A stretch of DNA of 64,000 nt, from positions 8,641,001-8,705,000 of the forward strand of contig JAULSR010000001.1 in NCBI GenBank assembly GCA_030512295.1. Reading direction: 5' to 3'. The position numbers and the translations under genes are program-made. The DNA comes from Bombardia bombarda. Taxonomy: Eukaryota > Ascomycota > Sordariomycetes > Sordariales > Lasiosphaeriaceae. Below are positions 43,463 to 54,308 of the stretch, one piece after another. The first letter of the stretch is position 1. The number at the start of each line of letters is the position of its first letter. The notes below the pieces were generated by a model. It was not told the origin of the DNA and made no database searches. It saw only the letters and a program-made list of their open reading frames with translations.

Positions 43463-45063
43463 ATGGACGCGTTTACAACCGAGGCCTTCACCCTGCTCGG
43501 GCTTGGCTTGTCCATCATTGGACTCCGGTTATATGCTAGAATCAGCACCGTTGGATACAAACGACTACAGGCCGATGACTACCTTATGATATTAGCCGCG
43601 GTAAGCTCCAGCAGCATTTTCGCAGACTCTGACATAGAAATACTGACAAGAAACACAGATCGTGTATTCGATCGAGACCGCCCTTGCATATTCTGTTGGC
43701 GCATACTGGCACGGCCTCGCCAACAATGCCATGACGGACGAGGAACGTCGGCTGCTCGATCCCAGCAGCGAAGAGTATCGGCTGAGGTAAAAACGAAGAC
43801 TCCCCACAAGTTCCCTCCAATATTGCCCGGGAACAATGTTGATTAAGTACAGGGTCAATGGTTCAAAGACACAAGTTGCTGGCTGGTCGACGTATACGTT
43901 GCTGCTATGGGTCTTGAAGGCTGCTATGTGCACTTTCTATCTACGCCTGACGGAAGGGCTCGATTACCACAAAAGGATCATGGCAGGATTTGGCATCATC
44001 ATCGCAACTTGGCTAGCTGTGCTATTCTCTGTTCTTTTTGGCTGTTATCCGCTGCATAAGAATTGGCAAATCTATCCCGACCCTGGCAGTATGTGGCACA
44101 CTCCGAAGAAGACGATGTCCGTGCTAACAAAAACTAACTAGACTTCTGCCAACCTGCCATTTCCAAGATCGACATCTTCGTTACTGTCGTACTGAACGTT
44201 CTTACCGATTTGTATCTCTTGAGCATCCCGATCCCAATGCTTTGGCAATCATCGCTCAGACCAATCAAGAAGGCCGGTCTAATGCTGCTCTTTTCCGGTG
44301 GTATCTTTGTGACCATGGCGGCCATTCTGCGCTGCGTTCTCATTCTGACGGTACGACCCCTCATAACATATTGAGATGAAAATGTGCTCGGGCTCCACTG
44401 ACTTCCAACCGACAGGACCCGGTGAATGGGGCACAGCAAGCCGGCTCATGGGCCGTCCGCGAGACCTTCGTGGCGGTGGTCACGTCCAACGTCCCTATGA
44501 TCTTCCCTCTTGTTAATCGCTGGCTCCGTCCAGTTATTGGAACGATTAGATCCTACGCGTCGCAGGGCGGCAAGTCGGGCTTGTCCCGCAGTGGGCGTAG
44601 TGCGAACCCCATGCCAGGCGCCTTCAGACTCGAGGACAAGAACCCACGTCGCGGTCTTGGGCCTCGCAGCGTGAACCCCATTACAAATCTCACATTTAGC
44701 GAAAGCGAGGAACGTATCTATAACCAGACCAGCAATGCGAGTCAGAACCAAAATGGAACACTGCCACAACATGGTCGGGACGGCGGCAGCGACACGAGTG
44801 CAGTTGATACGGAAATTGGAGGACACTCTCCTGGCACCTCGGCTAACACGGGAGGCATACTAAGGGAGACAACGCTCCAGGTGACGGAATCACGCCAGAG
44901 TCGCGCTGGACAACCTGGTGGGGAGAATTTCCGAGACATTGGGGACTACTATCTTGTGGAGCAAGCGAGACGAAGCGCCGACGCGCAGAGAAGACCGGGC
45001 ATTGGGCACAACAATAAGGCCAACCGGTCGAGCTCGGGATTTGCAGGGCTTGGCATGAGATGA
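43463..45063 (+). CDS. Seven-helix rhodopsin-domain (Pth11-like) fungal membrane protein, 5 exons
   Basis: Exons 43463-43600, 43659-43786, 43853-44088, 44142-44350 and 44416-45063 (452 residues); all junctions are GT-AG and in frame. The conserved parts are those of the large fungal rhodopsin-domain/Pth11-like family: GLRLYARISTVGYKRLQADDYLMILAA, WHGLANNAMTDEE, WSTYTLLLWVLKAAMCTFYLRL, CYPLHKNWQIYPDPGNFCQPA, LNVLTDLYLLSIPIPMLW and FVTMAAILRCVLIL. Seven membrane helices span about residues 5-300. The C-terminal 170 residues are soluble, Ser/Gly/Asn-rich and variable. There is no CFEM domain. Some members (Pth11) sense surfaces through G proteins, but the role here is unknown. Confidence 0.9.
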
Positions 45064-46374
45064 GATGAAATCGGACGAGGGGAGGTGAGGGGCGGCGTCA
45101 CCCCAACCACCCAAAAAGGGCGACTGATTTCAGGCACGGCAGTAGCAAGGGCAGCTGGATAGATTTGGAAAGAACGGTACAGGTCATGGAATAAAGGTTT
45201 GGTGCTGGTCAGCACTGGCGGTACAAGACGCGGTTAGATTTGACTTGGATATTTAGTCATCAATAGGAAATCATTCGGCACATACGGAGGGTACATTGGC
45301 TTGACGCTTGAGGTTTACTTGGAAATTGCAGTATAGGTTGGAGTTGGTTCAGTTATGTACATATTCAATTCTTTGATCAAGCAATACAATGGTTCATATC
45401 TTGTTTCGTTGCTCTCTCTTGTTCTGAGATAAGATGTGAGGGAGCAAGCAAGCAAACACTGTACTGAAGCGCATGACATCATTGGGTGGTGGGCTATCAA
45501 CGGGGCTATCAACGAATCTTTTTGTGCGCAAACACCTGAGCGTTCCTTCCCTTCTGATTTGTTTGCTGGCTCGTTGCCCAGCACGTACTTTCCAAAGGTG
45601 GAGCAAGACAGACCCAGTGGTGGGCCCGGTGGAGTTGCTGGCCACTCACCTTGGAAGCGCCCACCATGTTTGCCAAACCGGCCAACAATTTTGGCCCAAA
45701 GACCACCTCAGAAATAAAACTGCTGCACCAGTTTTGAGTAGGCACTGCTTTTCGCTTCTTGCTATTGTTCTCTCCACCATGACCTGCAGGACTTTCGGAG
45801 CTGTCCTAGCCGTGGCTGAAATTTCCGAGGCCCCCACAGGCAGATATCAGCATCTTCAATCTCAACTTCCACAACCAGATAATGTACCCAGCCAGCGCCT
45901 GATTCCAAGCTCATTGTGTAGGTACCTGTAGTAATAGCTAAAGGTGGCTTACTCGAAGGTCCCTCGCCATCGTTGCCAAAAACCGCGTGACCTACAGGTA
46001 CATGGGGACTTCTTCCATCCCATCGTCCTCGAGCAGAACCTGACGCAACTAACGCCCACATGACAATAGCAAATTTCCCACAAAAAACACTTCAATTACT
46101 TTCAGACGGACCTGTGTGCTGCTAGACAGGTTTCCTGTGCCCCGCTCTCAAATCAGCGCCGAATCTCGAGCCCAGGCTCAGATATAAAAAAAAACCTGGC
46201 CCAATTCGAGGTTTCCAATTTCTCTCTCCGAACACAACGCGCTCGCTCAGTCACAGACTTTTGCACTTACGCTTTTTTCACATACAAACGAACTATCACA
46301 CACACCTCTCTGCCCTCTCTCTCCTCTCACCACCCATTTACCCTTTTTTTATCCCGCCGCCGACATTTACCAAA
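45064..46374. other. Intergenic region
   Basis: 1.3 kb without a supported gene. The 100 bases before 46375 are strongly pyrimidine-rich (CTCTCT, TTTTTT), promoter/leader-like. A short repeat (gggctatcaacg) occurs twice near 45490. Confidence 0.45.
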
Positions 46375-47261
46375 ATGTCTGCCTTTTCGCGCCCTGCGTC
46401 CCGCCCGCCAGGCACTCGTCCCGGCACTCGTCCCAGCCGCGGCACCACCACCGCACCAACGGCGACTCTTCGCCAGGAGTTGCCCGGAGACTGGGTGACG
46501 CGGTCGCCTGCTGGGCCTTCCGGCAAGCCCCATTATCACTGGAGGGAGCTGCCCAAGGACTATCCTCGCCCCATGGACCCCAAGGTCAAGCGGGAGATGG
46601 AGATCCGGAAGCGCACTGATGATGCGTTCTGGAAGCTGATTGTATGTCTCCCACTCCCTTATACTCACTCCCCCACTACCACTTGGCTTGCCCCGCCTCC
46701 AGTCCATCTCAATCTTCAAGACACACCCACATAACCATGTGACAAACAACCACACAACCACACACATGCAGCACACACACACACACACACACACACTTAC
46801 TAACACAAAAACCAGGCCGAGAGAAAGGCCAAGAAAGAGGCCGAGGAGAAGAGAAAGGCCGCAGAGGCCCTCATGCCGAAGAAGGACCACACCAACTCGG
46901 CACTCATCGCCTGGGAGAAGCGCGAAGAGCTCGGCGGGTACTTCCCTCCCCACGAGCAGCCGGGAAACCCCCGCTGGGCGCAGTACTCGCTAGACGGCAT
47001 CATAAGGTTCTTCGGCGACGACATCCCCTACGTCCAAAAGGGGCACAACGGGGCTCCCGACAGGGTGTTCCCCGCGCCGCCAAGCGTCCACATCCGTCCG
47101 CCGCAGACACCATCCAAGTCGCCCCCGTCGGTCCTCTGGACGACGCCCAACATGATGCCGCCAGAGTCCCCCGATGAGATGGACTGGACGCCGACACGCC
47201 CCTCGCCGCCGAAGCCGGAGACGCCTGCGCAAGCGGTGGTCGAGCTGCTGCCCGCCGACGC

Positions 47262-47295
<34 letters not shown>

Positions 47296-47730
47296 CCCAA
47301 GCCTAAGCAGGCAGAGTACCCCTGGGGTCTTTTGTTCACCTACGTGTTCTACATCATCTCGTTGTTGATATGGACACCCTCCAGTCTATGGGGTGAATGC
47401 GTCAGGCTCTTGGTCTTCTTCATCTTGTACCATGGAATTCAGATCCACGACGCCATCATTGCCTTCAACAAGTGGTGGGGTGATATCTTGGACAACATCG
47501 TTACCAAGATTTGCGAAGCCATTGATTGGGTTATCGGACCTATTTACAAGCGAATCAGGAACGAGGAGCTCGAGCAGTTTATTGTCGAGGAGGCGATGCC
47601 TGCGCTCGGAGCAGTCTTTGTTGTCTTTATCGGGATGTCGATCTGTTACACGTATAAGCTCACTCGGTGGTCCTGGAGGAAGCTTCCAACGGCTGCGGAG
47701 TGGATGTGGAGCCGGGTTGGCGCGAACTGA
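46375..47730 (+). CDS. Orphan membrane protein (2 exons)
   Basis: Exons 46375-46641 and 46816-47730 (393 residues); donor GTATGT, acceptor CAG. I do not recognise the family. The N-terminus is Pro/Arg/Thr-rich, followed by a short basic coiled coil (AERKAKKEAEEKRKAAEAL). A soluble part has WEKREELGGYFPPHEQPG, WAQYSLDGIIRFFGDD and a proline-rich linker with an alanine run encoded by a GCC repeat. Three hydrophobic segments close the protein: WGLLFTYVFYIISLLIW, CVRLLVFFILYHGIQI and ALGAVFVVFIGMSICYTY. The layout suggests a membrane-anchored protein with a cytosolic front half. The intron is long for this window (174 bases) because it contains a CA repeat. Confidence 0.72.
46772..46796. repeat. 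CA microsatellite in an intron
   Basis: About 12 CA units inside the 46642-46815 intron. Similar CA-rich sequence precedes it from 46750. Length variation is likely. Confidence 0.85.
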
Positions 47731-49300
47731 GCTGTGTGACCTGGTCTTTTGGTCGAGACGGTTGCTGCGCTTCGTTCATGGAGATGCGGCACTGATGGCT
47801 TGCTTTATCTGATGGGGGTGTTGGCGTTTGGGACGTCGTCTTTTCTTTTCGGTTTTTTTTTCTTTTTCTTCCCGTTGGAGGTTGGGTGGGGGAAGAGGAG
47901 GAATGGTTTATTGTTGGAGTTGCTGTCTTTTCTTTTTTTTTCTCTTCTTCCATTTGGGAGATGGTTTGTTTTTGGGATGGGATTCATTTGGGGCGAGACT
48001 GCCTTGCGAACTTTACGAGATGCTGCGTCTATTCTTTTGCTGGAGTTGGTTGGACACGGAAGCCTGTTTGTTTTCTTCGGGGGGACTTGTACGAACAGAA
48101 CCCAAATCTTTCAGGGCGGATATCTGGGCAGGCGCCTGGATGCTCTGGGGGAGGAGGCAAGGGGAGTTTGGGGAGTTGTACGATCAGCACCTGAATCAGT
48201 CGGGGCGGATATCTGGGCAGGCGCCTGGATGCCTCGGGGGAGGAGGAAGGGGGCGTGTCCCATCCGAGCCACGAAATCTGCCAGGGCGAATATTCGGACA
48301 GGGTCCGGATGCTCTAGGGGAGAAAACGTGAAGACAAAGGCCGCTTTGTCGTCTTGGTATGGGCGCGTCTCGGGGTCGTTAGTTCAAGAAAAGGGGTCCC
48401 ATCCATGAGACCCGGAATCTGTCAGGGCGGATATCCGAACAGGGTTCGGATGCTCTGGGGGAGGAAGGGGAGACAACCGGGACAACTAGCGACGGCTTTT
48501 TGTTGCCTTCGTCGCCGTGGTTTGGGCATACCTTGGGGAGTTGTATGATTAGGTGGTGTTTTTGGGGAGAGAACCTCCTCTCTGAGAAGCAGCAGCTTCC
48601 AGACTCCAGACTTCAGCAAAGGTAGTCGCAGCCATTTTGTATTTCAGTAGGTAGCAGTAGCTCGCAATTGATCCCTCTCAAAACAAAGAAATGGCCACAT
48701 CCTGCTCATGACTCTCGTCTGCTAGTTGTGATTCATGTGTTGTATATGGAATCATCACATTGGAACTCTGCCATGTGTGATGTCGTCGAGGTAAGCCGAT
48801 TGACATGCTGGAACCATGGCGTACTTGTGACAAAATCCATGCTATGTTCACTATGTAAAACTTACAAAGCCTTATGCATACCAAGACGACAAGGAAACCC
48901 ACAAGCTTTGCTTCTAACATGGAATCCAGCAAGACATTGAAAGTTTTCGTCCGCCCTAGCGTTTTGATTGGCCCGTGCATCATGCTACTAACCTACATTA
49001 CCGTTACCCCTTTTTCGTTATTCCATCCCCTTTCTTTCCTGGTCAAAGGCGAGGATTATTGTTTATCTTTGATACATTACAGCCACGTTTTGGAAACCTT
49101 TGATAATTTTGTTGGGAAATGGACCAGCTTTAATGTTTGAAGATAGGCACCCACCACTTCTTGCAGGATAATGACACAGATTAAAAATCACTCGCTGTTC
49201 ACTCATTCTGAGTTCGAAACCTTGTGTACTGAACTTTTGGGAATGGATTAACTATGGAAATTTCACAAGCACTGAACGCGAGTTTTCATTTTGTAAGAAA
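47731..49300. other. Gene-free region carrying a structured tandem repeat
   Basis: The first 350 bases are T/G-rich 3' flank of the orphan membrane protein gene. A covarying hairpin repeat occupies about 48080-48480 and is listed separately. From 48550 to 49300 nothing is recognised. The ORFs across the repeat are composition artefacts. Confidence 0.45.
48080..48480 (+). repeat. Four-copy degenerate tandem repeat with conserved two-stem hairpin
   Basis: Repeat cores start at 48111, 48200, 48281 and 48422. Each reads CAGGGC-GGAT-arm-loop-arm-GCTCTG-GGGGAGG. The 8-base inner arms are ATCTGGGC/GCCTGGAT in copies 1 and 2, ATTCGGAC/GTCCGGAT in copy 3 and ATCCGAAC/GTTCGGAT in copy 4; loops are AGGC or AGG. 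The outer arms CAGGGC/GCTCTG change to CGGGGC/GCCTCG in copy 2 and still pair. Copies 1 and 2 also share an upstream GTTGTACGAxCAG stretch. A fifth, partial copy of that leader lies at about 48533-48550 (GGGGAGTTGTATGATTAG). Confidence 0.75.
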
Positions 49301-49305
49301 GGGAG

Positions 49306-49850
49306 GGGTGTCAAGGCGTACAGTGGATTCGTTAACCTCCCCCCAGCTCCCGGCCTCACATACAACCAGAGCATTTTCTTCTGGTACTTTAGTGCGTTCT
49401 TGCTCCCTCATAGAAAAGTCAGAGACCCATCTAACACAAGTTCTCATCGTTACAGAATCCGAAAAGGATACCGCCAACATTCCCACCACCATCTATCTTC
49501 CAGGAGGGCCCGGCACCTCGTTCCTCGATTCATTCAGCGGCTTCCCATGCATAGTCAACGCCGACTCCAACAGCACCACACCCAACCCGTGGTCGTGGAA
49601 CAATGAGGTCAATATGCTCTACATCGACCAGCCGGTGCAGACAGGCTACTCCAACACCGACGCCCAAGATGGTCTCATGAATCTCATCACTCAGGAGTTT
49701 ACCCCAGGGGCCAGCTTGGATGGTATCGAGGGAAACGCGACGGCACTCCCAGGGAGACTGTCGAGTCAGAATCCGGCCGATACTGCTAATAAAACGGCGC
49801 AGGCGGTGCAATCGCTGTGGCGTTTTGCTCAGGCTTGGCTTCAGGAGTAA
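49306..49850 (+). pseudogene. Truncated serine carboxypeptidase (S10) fragment
   Basis: Two exons survive, joined by a clean GT-AG intron (49392-49455). They read GVKAYSGFVNLPPAPGL, YNQSIFFWYFKSEKDTANIP, IYLPGGPGTSFLDSFSGFPC and NPWSWNNEVNMLYIDQPVQTGYS, the N-terminal third of fungal carboxypeptidase Y-like enzymes. The sequence stops after LWRFAQAWLQE. A splice-donor-like GTAAGC overlaps the TAA, but no following exon is present, because the adjacent sequence belongs to a minus-strand gene. The region with the catalytic Ser (GESYGG type), Asp and His is missing, and the first 40-50 residues also look lost. No enzyme can be made. Confidence 0.75.
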
Positions 49851-49859
49851 GCATTATTA

Positions 49860-51039
49860 TTCATGGTAAGCCGTACGATGGCATGATAGAGCTTTAGGGA
49901 GAGAAAGGCAGCAAAGTAGTTGTCGTCCTTCTCTCGGCCGGGTGTGCGTCTGCCTCTCTCCATAAAGTCTATCATACCCTCGTCCCACGCGACGACTTGC
50001 TCTTCGATAAGGGCTTCTTGGACAGCACTCTCATCAGGGGACAGGTCGGTGCGTCCTGAGAGTATGAACTCTCAGAACACGCCGCAGTAGATCAAGCAGT
50101 CGCGTGACGGCTTGACATAGACCTTTAATGGAGATCCGGACGCGGTGCTACTAGCTGGTGAGCCGGGCTCGATGTTGTCCACTACATGGTTGTCACCCTC
50201 GGCGAAGGGGTAGAGCGACCGTGACTCAGACAGGGTCATGGCGGGTGCTGTCAAGCTCAGAATCCCACTGCTGCCTTCCCAAAGCTTCTTCAGTCTGCAT
50301 TTGGTGCAGCAGGCGCCGGCCAGAGTCAACATGCACTCGACTGTGGGTCCAGTTTCCCGACAGATTGGACACGGCGGCGAGGGCGAGGCTCAGAACAAGC
50401 AGCTTGCTCGGGTCCGAGATGGACTGGGCCTCTGTCAGCGCATTGCCATAGCGCAGGAGAGCCTGCTCGGTAGATTGAGTTCTTTGCTGATTATTGTGGC
50501 CTGTGGGCATGTTGGTGAGCTCAGAACGGCGATGCAGGGCGCCGATGGCCAAGGCGGCATTCCAGACGGCAGGTTCGGCGTGGGCGACCTGGAGGATGCG
50601 CCTGCTCCAAAAGTCTGTGGGGAAGAAGGCGCCGGCGGCCGGGGCGGTCCGCAGGCGGAAGAAGTCAAAGAAGGCCACATCGTCTGCCGTCTGCGGCCTG
50701 GCGAGAACCCGGGCTGCCGGCCTAATGGTGGAGAGCGTGCGGACAACGACAGCTAGTTCTCGACGGCCCAAGACGGCTGCAGGGCCGTCGGGTGTGTATC
50801 CGTCACATGTGCGTTTAGCCTGCAGACAGCGGTTGCAGCTAGGCTTTGTCTCGTCGCACTTGACGGCCGAATTCTGCAAATTTATAATCAGTACCCGTGA
50901 AGAGTTGCAGTGGTTTTGGTACCTTGAATGAGGCCTTCTGTGGTTATGTTCCCATTGGACACGCCTGTCGTCAACCCACCTGCAAGTGATGCACCCTGTT
51001 CGGCCCCGCTTTCGGGGATTGGTAGTTCTGTCGCCCATG
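49860..51039 (-). pseudogene. Broken Zn2Cys6 transcription factor
   Basis: The minus strand starts MGDRTTNPRKRGRTGCITCR, with a GT-AG intron (50979-50874), then reads KCDETKPSCNRCLQAKRTCDGY. This is a fungal binuclear zinc cluster followed by the usual middle region (FFRLRTAPAAGAFFPTDFWSRRI, PAVWNAALAIGALH). After the intron the frame is off by one base between the second and third cysteines (ATTCGGCCGTC where family members have ATTCGG, Arg codon, GTC). A second frame change occurs near 50290. The continuing frame has an in-frame TGA after YCGVF (about 50072), then EFILSGRTDLSPDESAVQEALIEEQ...FLSLKLYHAIVR to about 49865. The normal end is missing. Multiple lesions make this a pseudogene. Confidence 0.75.
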
Positions 51040-51258
51040 GTCCAGATCCGGATATGCAATATTCTTTGTTTCTACGATAGGTGTGTGAAGCCGACAACGG
51101 CGGCCGGCCGGTTAAAAACGGGGTTTGAGACGGTGCCACTTGGCGCGTCCAGCGGAAGAATCCTGTCTCAAAAGTCGTCGTCGTCATTGTCGTCTTTGAC
51201 CTCCATCCTCCCTCCTCCCAACGCCATCTCACTCGAGTTATAGTGTACCGACATTGCC

Positions 51259-51744
51259 ATGCGAGACACCAGCTCCAAGACCAACAGCGAAGACACCGCC
51301 ACTGACCCTGGCCTTCCTGTCAGTTGCGAATGCGGCTACATCAGACTCAGGACGCCAAGCTCGACGCCGCTGGGCACGGCACACTGCCACTGCACAGCAT
51401 GTCGAAAGCAGTCGGCCTCGTTGTTCGGGTCGTCAGTCTACTTCCCCGCTGAGCAGGTCTTCCCCTTGCCGGCCGAGCTCGAGGCCAAACTGTCCGTGTT
51501 TTCGCACCCAACCGACAGCGGCAGCACAATGAATTGTTACTTTTGCCCCAAATGCGGGGTGCGCATTCTCCATGCCATCACCCTGCCCGACGGCAATCTG
51601 CGCGCGTCAGTTTCGTTCAAGGGCGGCGCCATCGACAGCGGCCTCGACTGGAAAAGCTTGAACACCAAGCACATCTTCACCCGCTCCGCCGTCATGAAGA
51701 TCCCGGAAGAGTGGGAATGTCATGAGACTTATCCGGGGTCGTAA
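51259..51744 (+). CDS. GFA / CENP-V-type zinc protein
   Basis: A single-exon ORF of 161 residues with the full cysteine pattern of the glutathione-dependent formaldehyde-activating (GFA) fold: C23-x-C25 (CECG), C43-H-C45-xx-C48 (CHCTACRK) and C93-xx-C96-xx-C99 (CYFCPKCG). FGSSVYFP and ILHAITLPDG are typical strands. Such proteins bind two zinc ions. Formaldehyde activation is shown only for some members, so the enzymatic role is uncertain. The ATG at 51259 follows a short leader and sits 220 bases from the divergent transcription-factor pseudogene start. Confidence 0.88.
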   Translation: MRDTSSKTNSEDTATDPGLPVSCECGYIRLRTPSSTPLGTAHCHCTACRKQSASLFGSSVYFPAEQVFPLPAELEAKLSVFSHPTDSGSTMNCYFCPKCGVRILHAITLPDGNLRASVSFKGGAIDSGLDWKSLNTKHIFTRSAVMKIPEEWECHETYPGS

Positions 51745-52206
51745 AGGGTCAGAAGAGGTGGAGCACGCTGAATCTATGTCGCCAATCCCTCTCAGTCGGG
51801 GAGCACAGTTTGGAGGAACCTAAGTTCACTGCATTGTTTCAAGGACCCGAATTGGGAGACATGAGAGTGGGACAGATGGGAAATACAATATTTTTACTTT
51901 GTACTGTGCATCTAAAATAAACTTTGGTGTTTGGAAAACATCCATGGAGTGACACTGTGTGGGCTGGCGGCGTGGGTACCCGCAAACTCAATTCTACGGG
52001 TGCTGGATCAGGGGCAGGCCCAGACCCCTGCGGCTACCCCTCGGCCAAGCAAAAAAACGCACGGTCCAGAGGGACCAGAATTTAACTAGCAACCAACCGC
52101 ACCTGCCCTGTTTTGGCAGAAAGTGGAAATGCGGCCACCAACGACTCCTCTTCTTCGCCTTCTTCTTCTTCGCACCCCCCGATATAACCTGCGACCTGTA
52201 CACACA
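51745..52206. other. Intergenic region GFA gene / GUK1
   Basis: 3' flank of the GFA-type gene, then the GUK1 promoter, with a pyrimidine tract (ttcttcgccttcttcttc) 50 bases before its ATG. Nothing else is seen. Confidence 0.4.
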
Positions 52207-52967
52207 ATGGCTCACCTCCCGCCCGACCGCCGCCCCATCGTCATCTCCGGCCCGTCCGGGGTCGGCAAGGGCACCCTCTTCAAGATGCTCTTCGAGCGCC
52301 ACCCCGAGACCTTCGCCCTCTCCGTCTCCCACACCACCAGAAGCCCCCGCCCCGGCGAGCAGCACGGCGTCGACTACCACTACGTCTCCAAGGAGGAGTT
52401 TGTCGACCTCAAGGCCAAGGACGGCTTTGTCGAGAGGTGCGCCCGTCCATCCATCCACCACCACTACCACCACCACCACCCAATGCGCGCGCGCCCCCCA
52501 AGCAACAGCCAGCTAACATGATGTCTACAACTGCAAACCCACAGCGCCACATTCGGAGGCAACATGTACGGCACGAGCAAGGCCACCATCGAGGAGCAGA
52601 GCGCCAAGGGCAAGGTCGTCGTCCTCGACATCGAGATGGAGGGCGTCAAGCAGATCCAGGCCTCCAAGATCCCCGCCCGCTTCGTCTTCATCGCCCCGCC
52701 CTCGGAGGAGGAGCTGGAGCGTCGCCTGCGCGGGCGCGGGACAGACAAGGAGGAGGCCGTCCTCAAGAGGCTGGCCCAGGCCAAGGTGGAGCTGGACTAC
52801 TCCAAGACGCCTGGTGTGCATGACAAGATTGTTGTTAACAAGGTATGTTTTTATTGATGTCAACCACTTGATCAGTCAGTCACTAATGCTTGTTTGCTTG
52901 TGTGTTGCAGGACTTGGAGACCGCATACAAGGAGCTCGAGGATTTTGTATATGCGCCGTTGGCATAA
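52207..52967 (+). CDS. GUK1: Guanylate kinase (3 exons)
   Basis: Exons 52207-52436, 52545-52842 and 52911-52967 join to 194 residues. Introns are GTGCGC...CAG and GTATGT...CAG. The P-loop GPSGVGKGTL, the GMP-binding segment VSHTTRSPRPGEQHGVDYHYVS, the SATFGGNMYGTSKATIEEQSAKGK region and DIEMEGVKQIQ are all canonical. The lid RRLRGRGTDKEEAVLKRL and the C-terminal helix DLETAYKELEDFVY complete the enzyme. It phosphorylates GMP to GDP with ATP in the cytosol and is expected to be essential. Length equals the family norm. Confidence 0.97.
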
Positions 52968-53207
52968 TCACCTATATAGACTTAGAGGCTCACTAGCATA
53001 TTTATAATACATAAAGCGTATACCCCTTTAAGAGCTACGGCAGGGTGTTTGAGGGGATGTGTGTGATTATAGCCGAACGCCAGGATAATACGGGATTCAG
53101 ATATTATCTTGGTAGAAATAGACACGTGTATCTGTCACTCTCTTTGTGGATGGGTTCGTATCTACCTGCCTACGTAGTGCTCCTGATGAAATCATTCGGC
53201 GGTAGTA

Positions 53208-54308
53208 CTAGCTTTGCGTCTGCTCCCAAGCCATGACCCTAAACTGCACCTTCTGTCTCTTCTCAACATCCTCAGGAGTCTGGGGTATGATGCGTGGATG
53301 AATCCCTTCTCCAAAGCACCGTGGAAAGACATACCTGTCGTTCATTTCGCTGAGTATCGGGTTATGCATCATGCGGATGAATGACTTGGGCGCAACCAGC
53401 TCGACGATTCGACCGCCAGGGCAGCTGAAAGAGTCGGCTAAATTCCGGTAATCAGTAAGTAAAAAAGAAACATTGAAGAACACAGCCAGACGCAATGAAA
53501 ATGCAACTCACCTTTACGCTCCATCATGTCCTGCTCCGACTCCACACCATCAGTCGCGTGCATGTTATACCGCGCATAACCCTCCTCCCTCTCCTGGTCG
53601 GTGTACCGATGGACTTTCTCCAGCTCCCGCATGTACTCGGGCCCAATCAGCTTCTCGCCCCGATACGCAAGATAAACAGCCTCGAGGTCCTCGAACAGGC
53701 CTATAAAGTAGGCGTACATCTCAATTACGTAGGGTCGAAAACAAGGCGTGGCCCAACGAATGTCAAGGCGAAAGTGCGCCGCCCCTGTGTATCCGCACCG
53801 CTCACATGAGCGGTAGTCGCGATGCCACTCACGACCGCGAGAAGAAGAAGCGAAAGAGTTGTCGCCGTAAGCAGCGGCCGCTTCGGCCGGCGGCACGAAG
53901 CCGGGACAGAGCCTCTCCGCCACTGGGCCGTCAAACTCGAGGTCCAGCGCAACGTGCTTGATGCCGCGGAATGTCTGCATCTGCTGCTGCCGCTGGCCGG
54001 GGTGGTCCAGAAGATTGGGCACCGTATGCTTTTCATATCCGTCCGACATGCCCGAGAGAACAAAGTTATCTGGCGAAAACCAACGCATCCACAAAGGGTC
54101 TCCGCCGGGGATGGAGTCGATGAAGCTGGTTGAAGCTCCTAGGGGACATGACGAGGAAGTGGTGCAGCAGGTTTTGGCAGGCGGCCTCTGCGAAGACCAT
54201 GTACTGGAGCTCGGCGGCGAACCTGGGGAAGGGGTGGAAGGTTGCATCCATTGCTTCTTGTGCTTGTCCTTGTGTCGGACCTGGCTCTGGCTCTTGGCCT
54301 TGCTCCAT
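53208..54308 (-). CDS. Fungal orphan protein, possible frameshift near the N-terminus
   Basis: Exon 2 is 53437-53208. Exon 1 runs upward from 53512; the intron has donor GTGAGT and acceptor TAG and gives MERKADSFSCPGGRIVELVAPKSF. The main frame holds DPLWMRWFSPDNFVLSG, FRGIKHVALDLEFDGPV, YRSCERCGYTGAAHFRLDIRW and a C-terminal part. The plausible N-terminus (MDATFHPFPRFAAELQYMVFAEA, like the F-box-type start of fungal proteins) lies in another frame, from 54308 to about 54125. There VMSPRSF must shift by one base to reach SFIDSIPGGDP. No splice pair bridges this. It is a family I cannot name. Zinc binding by CERCGYTG is possible. Confidence 0.5.

Noticed and set aside
47749..48408. Overlapping plus-strand ORFs of 219, 167 and 102 codons
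   Set aside because: They cross the T-rich 3' flank and the hairpin repeat; the repeat changes preserve base pairing rather than codons.
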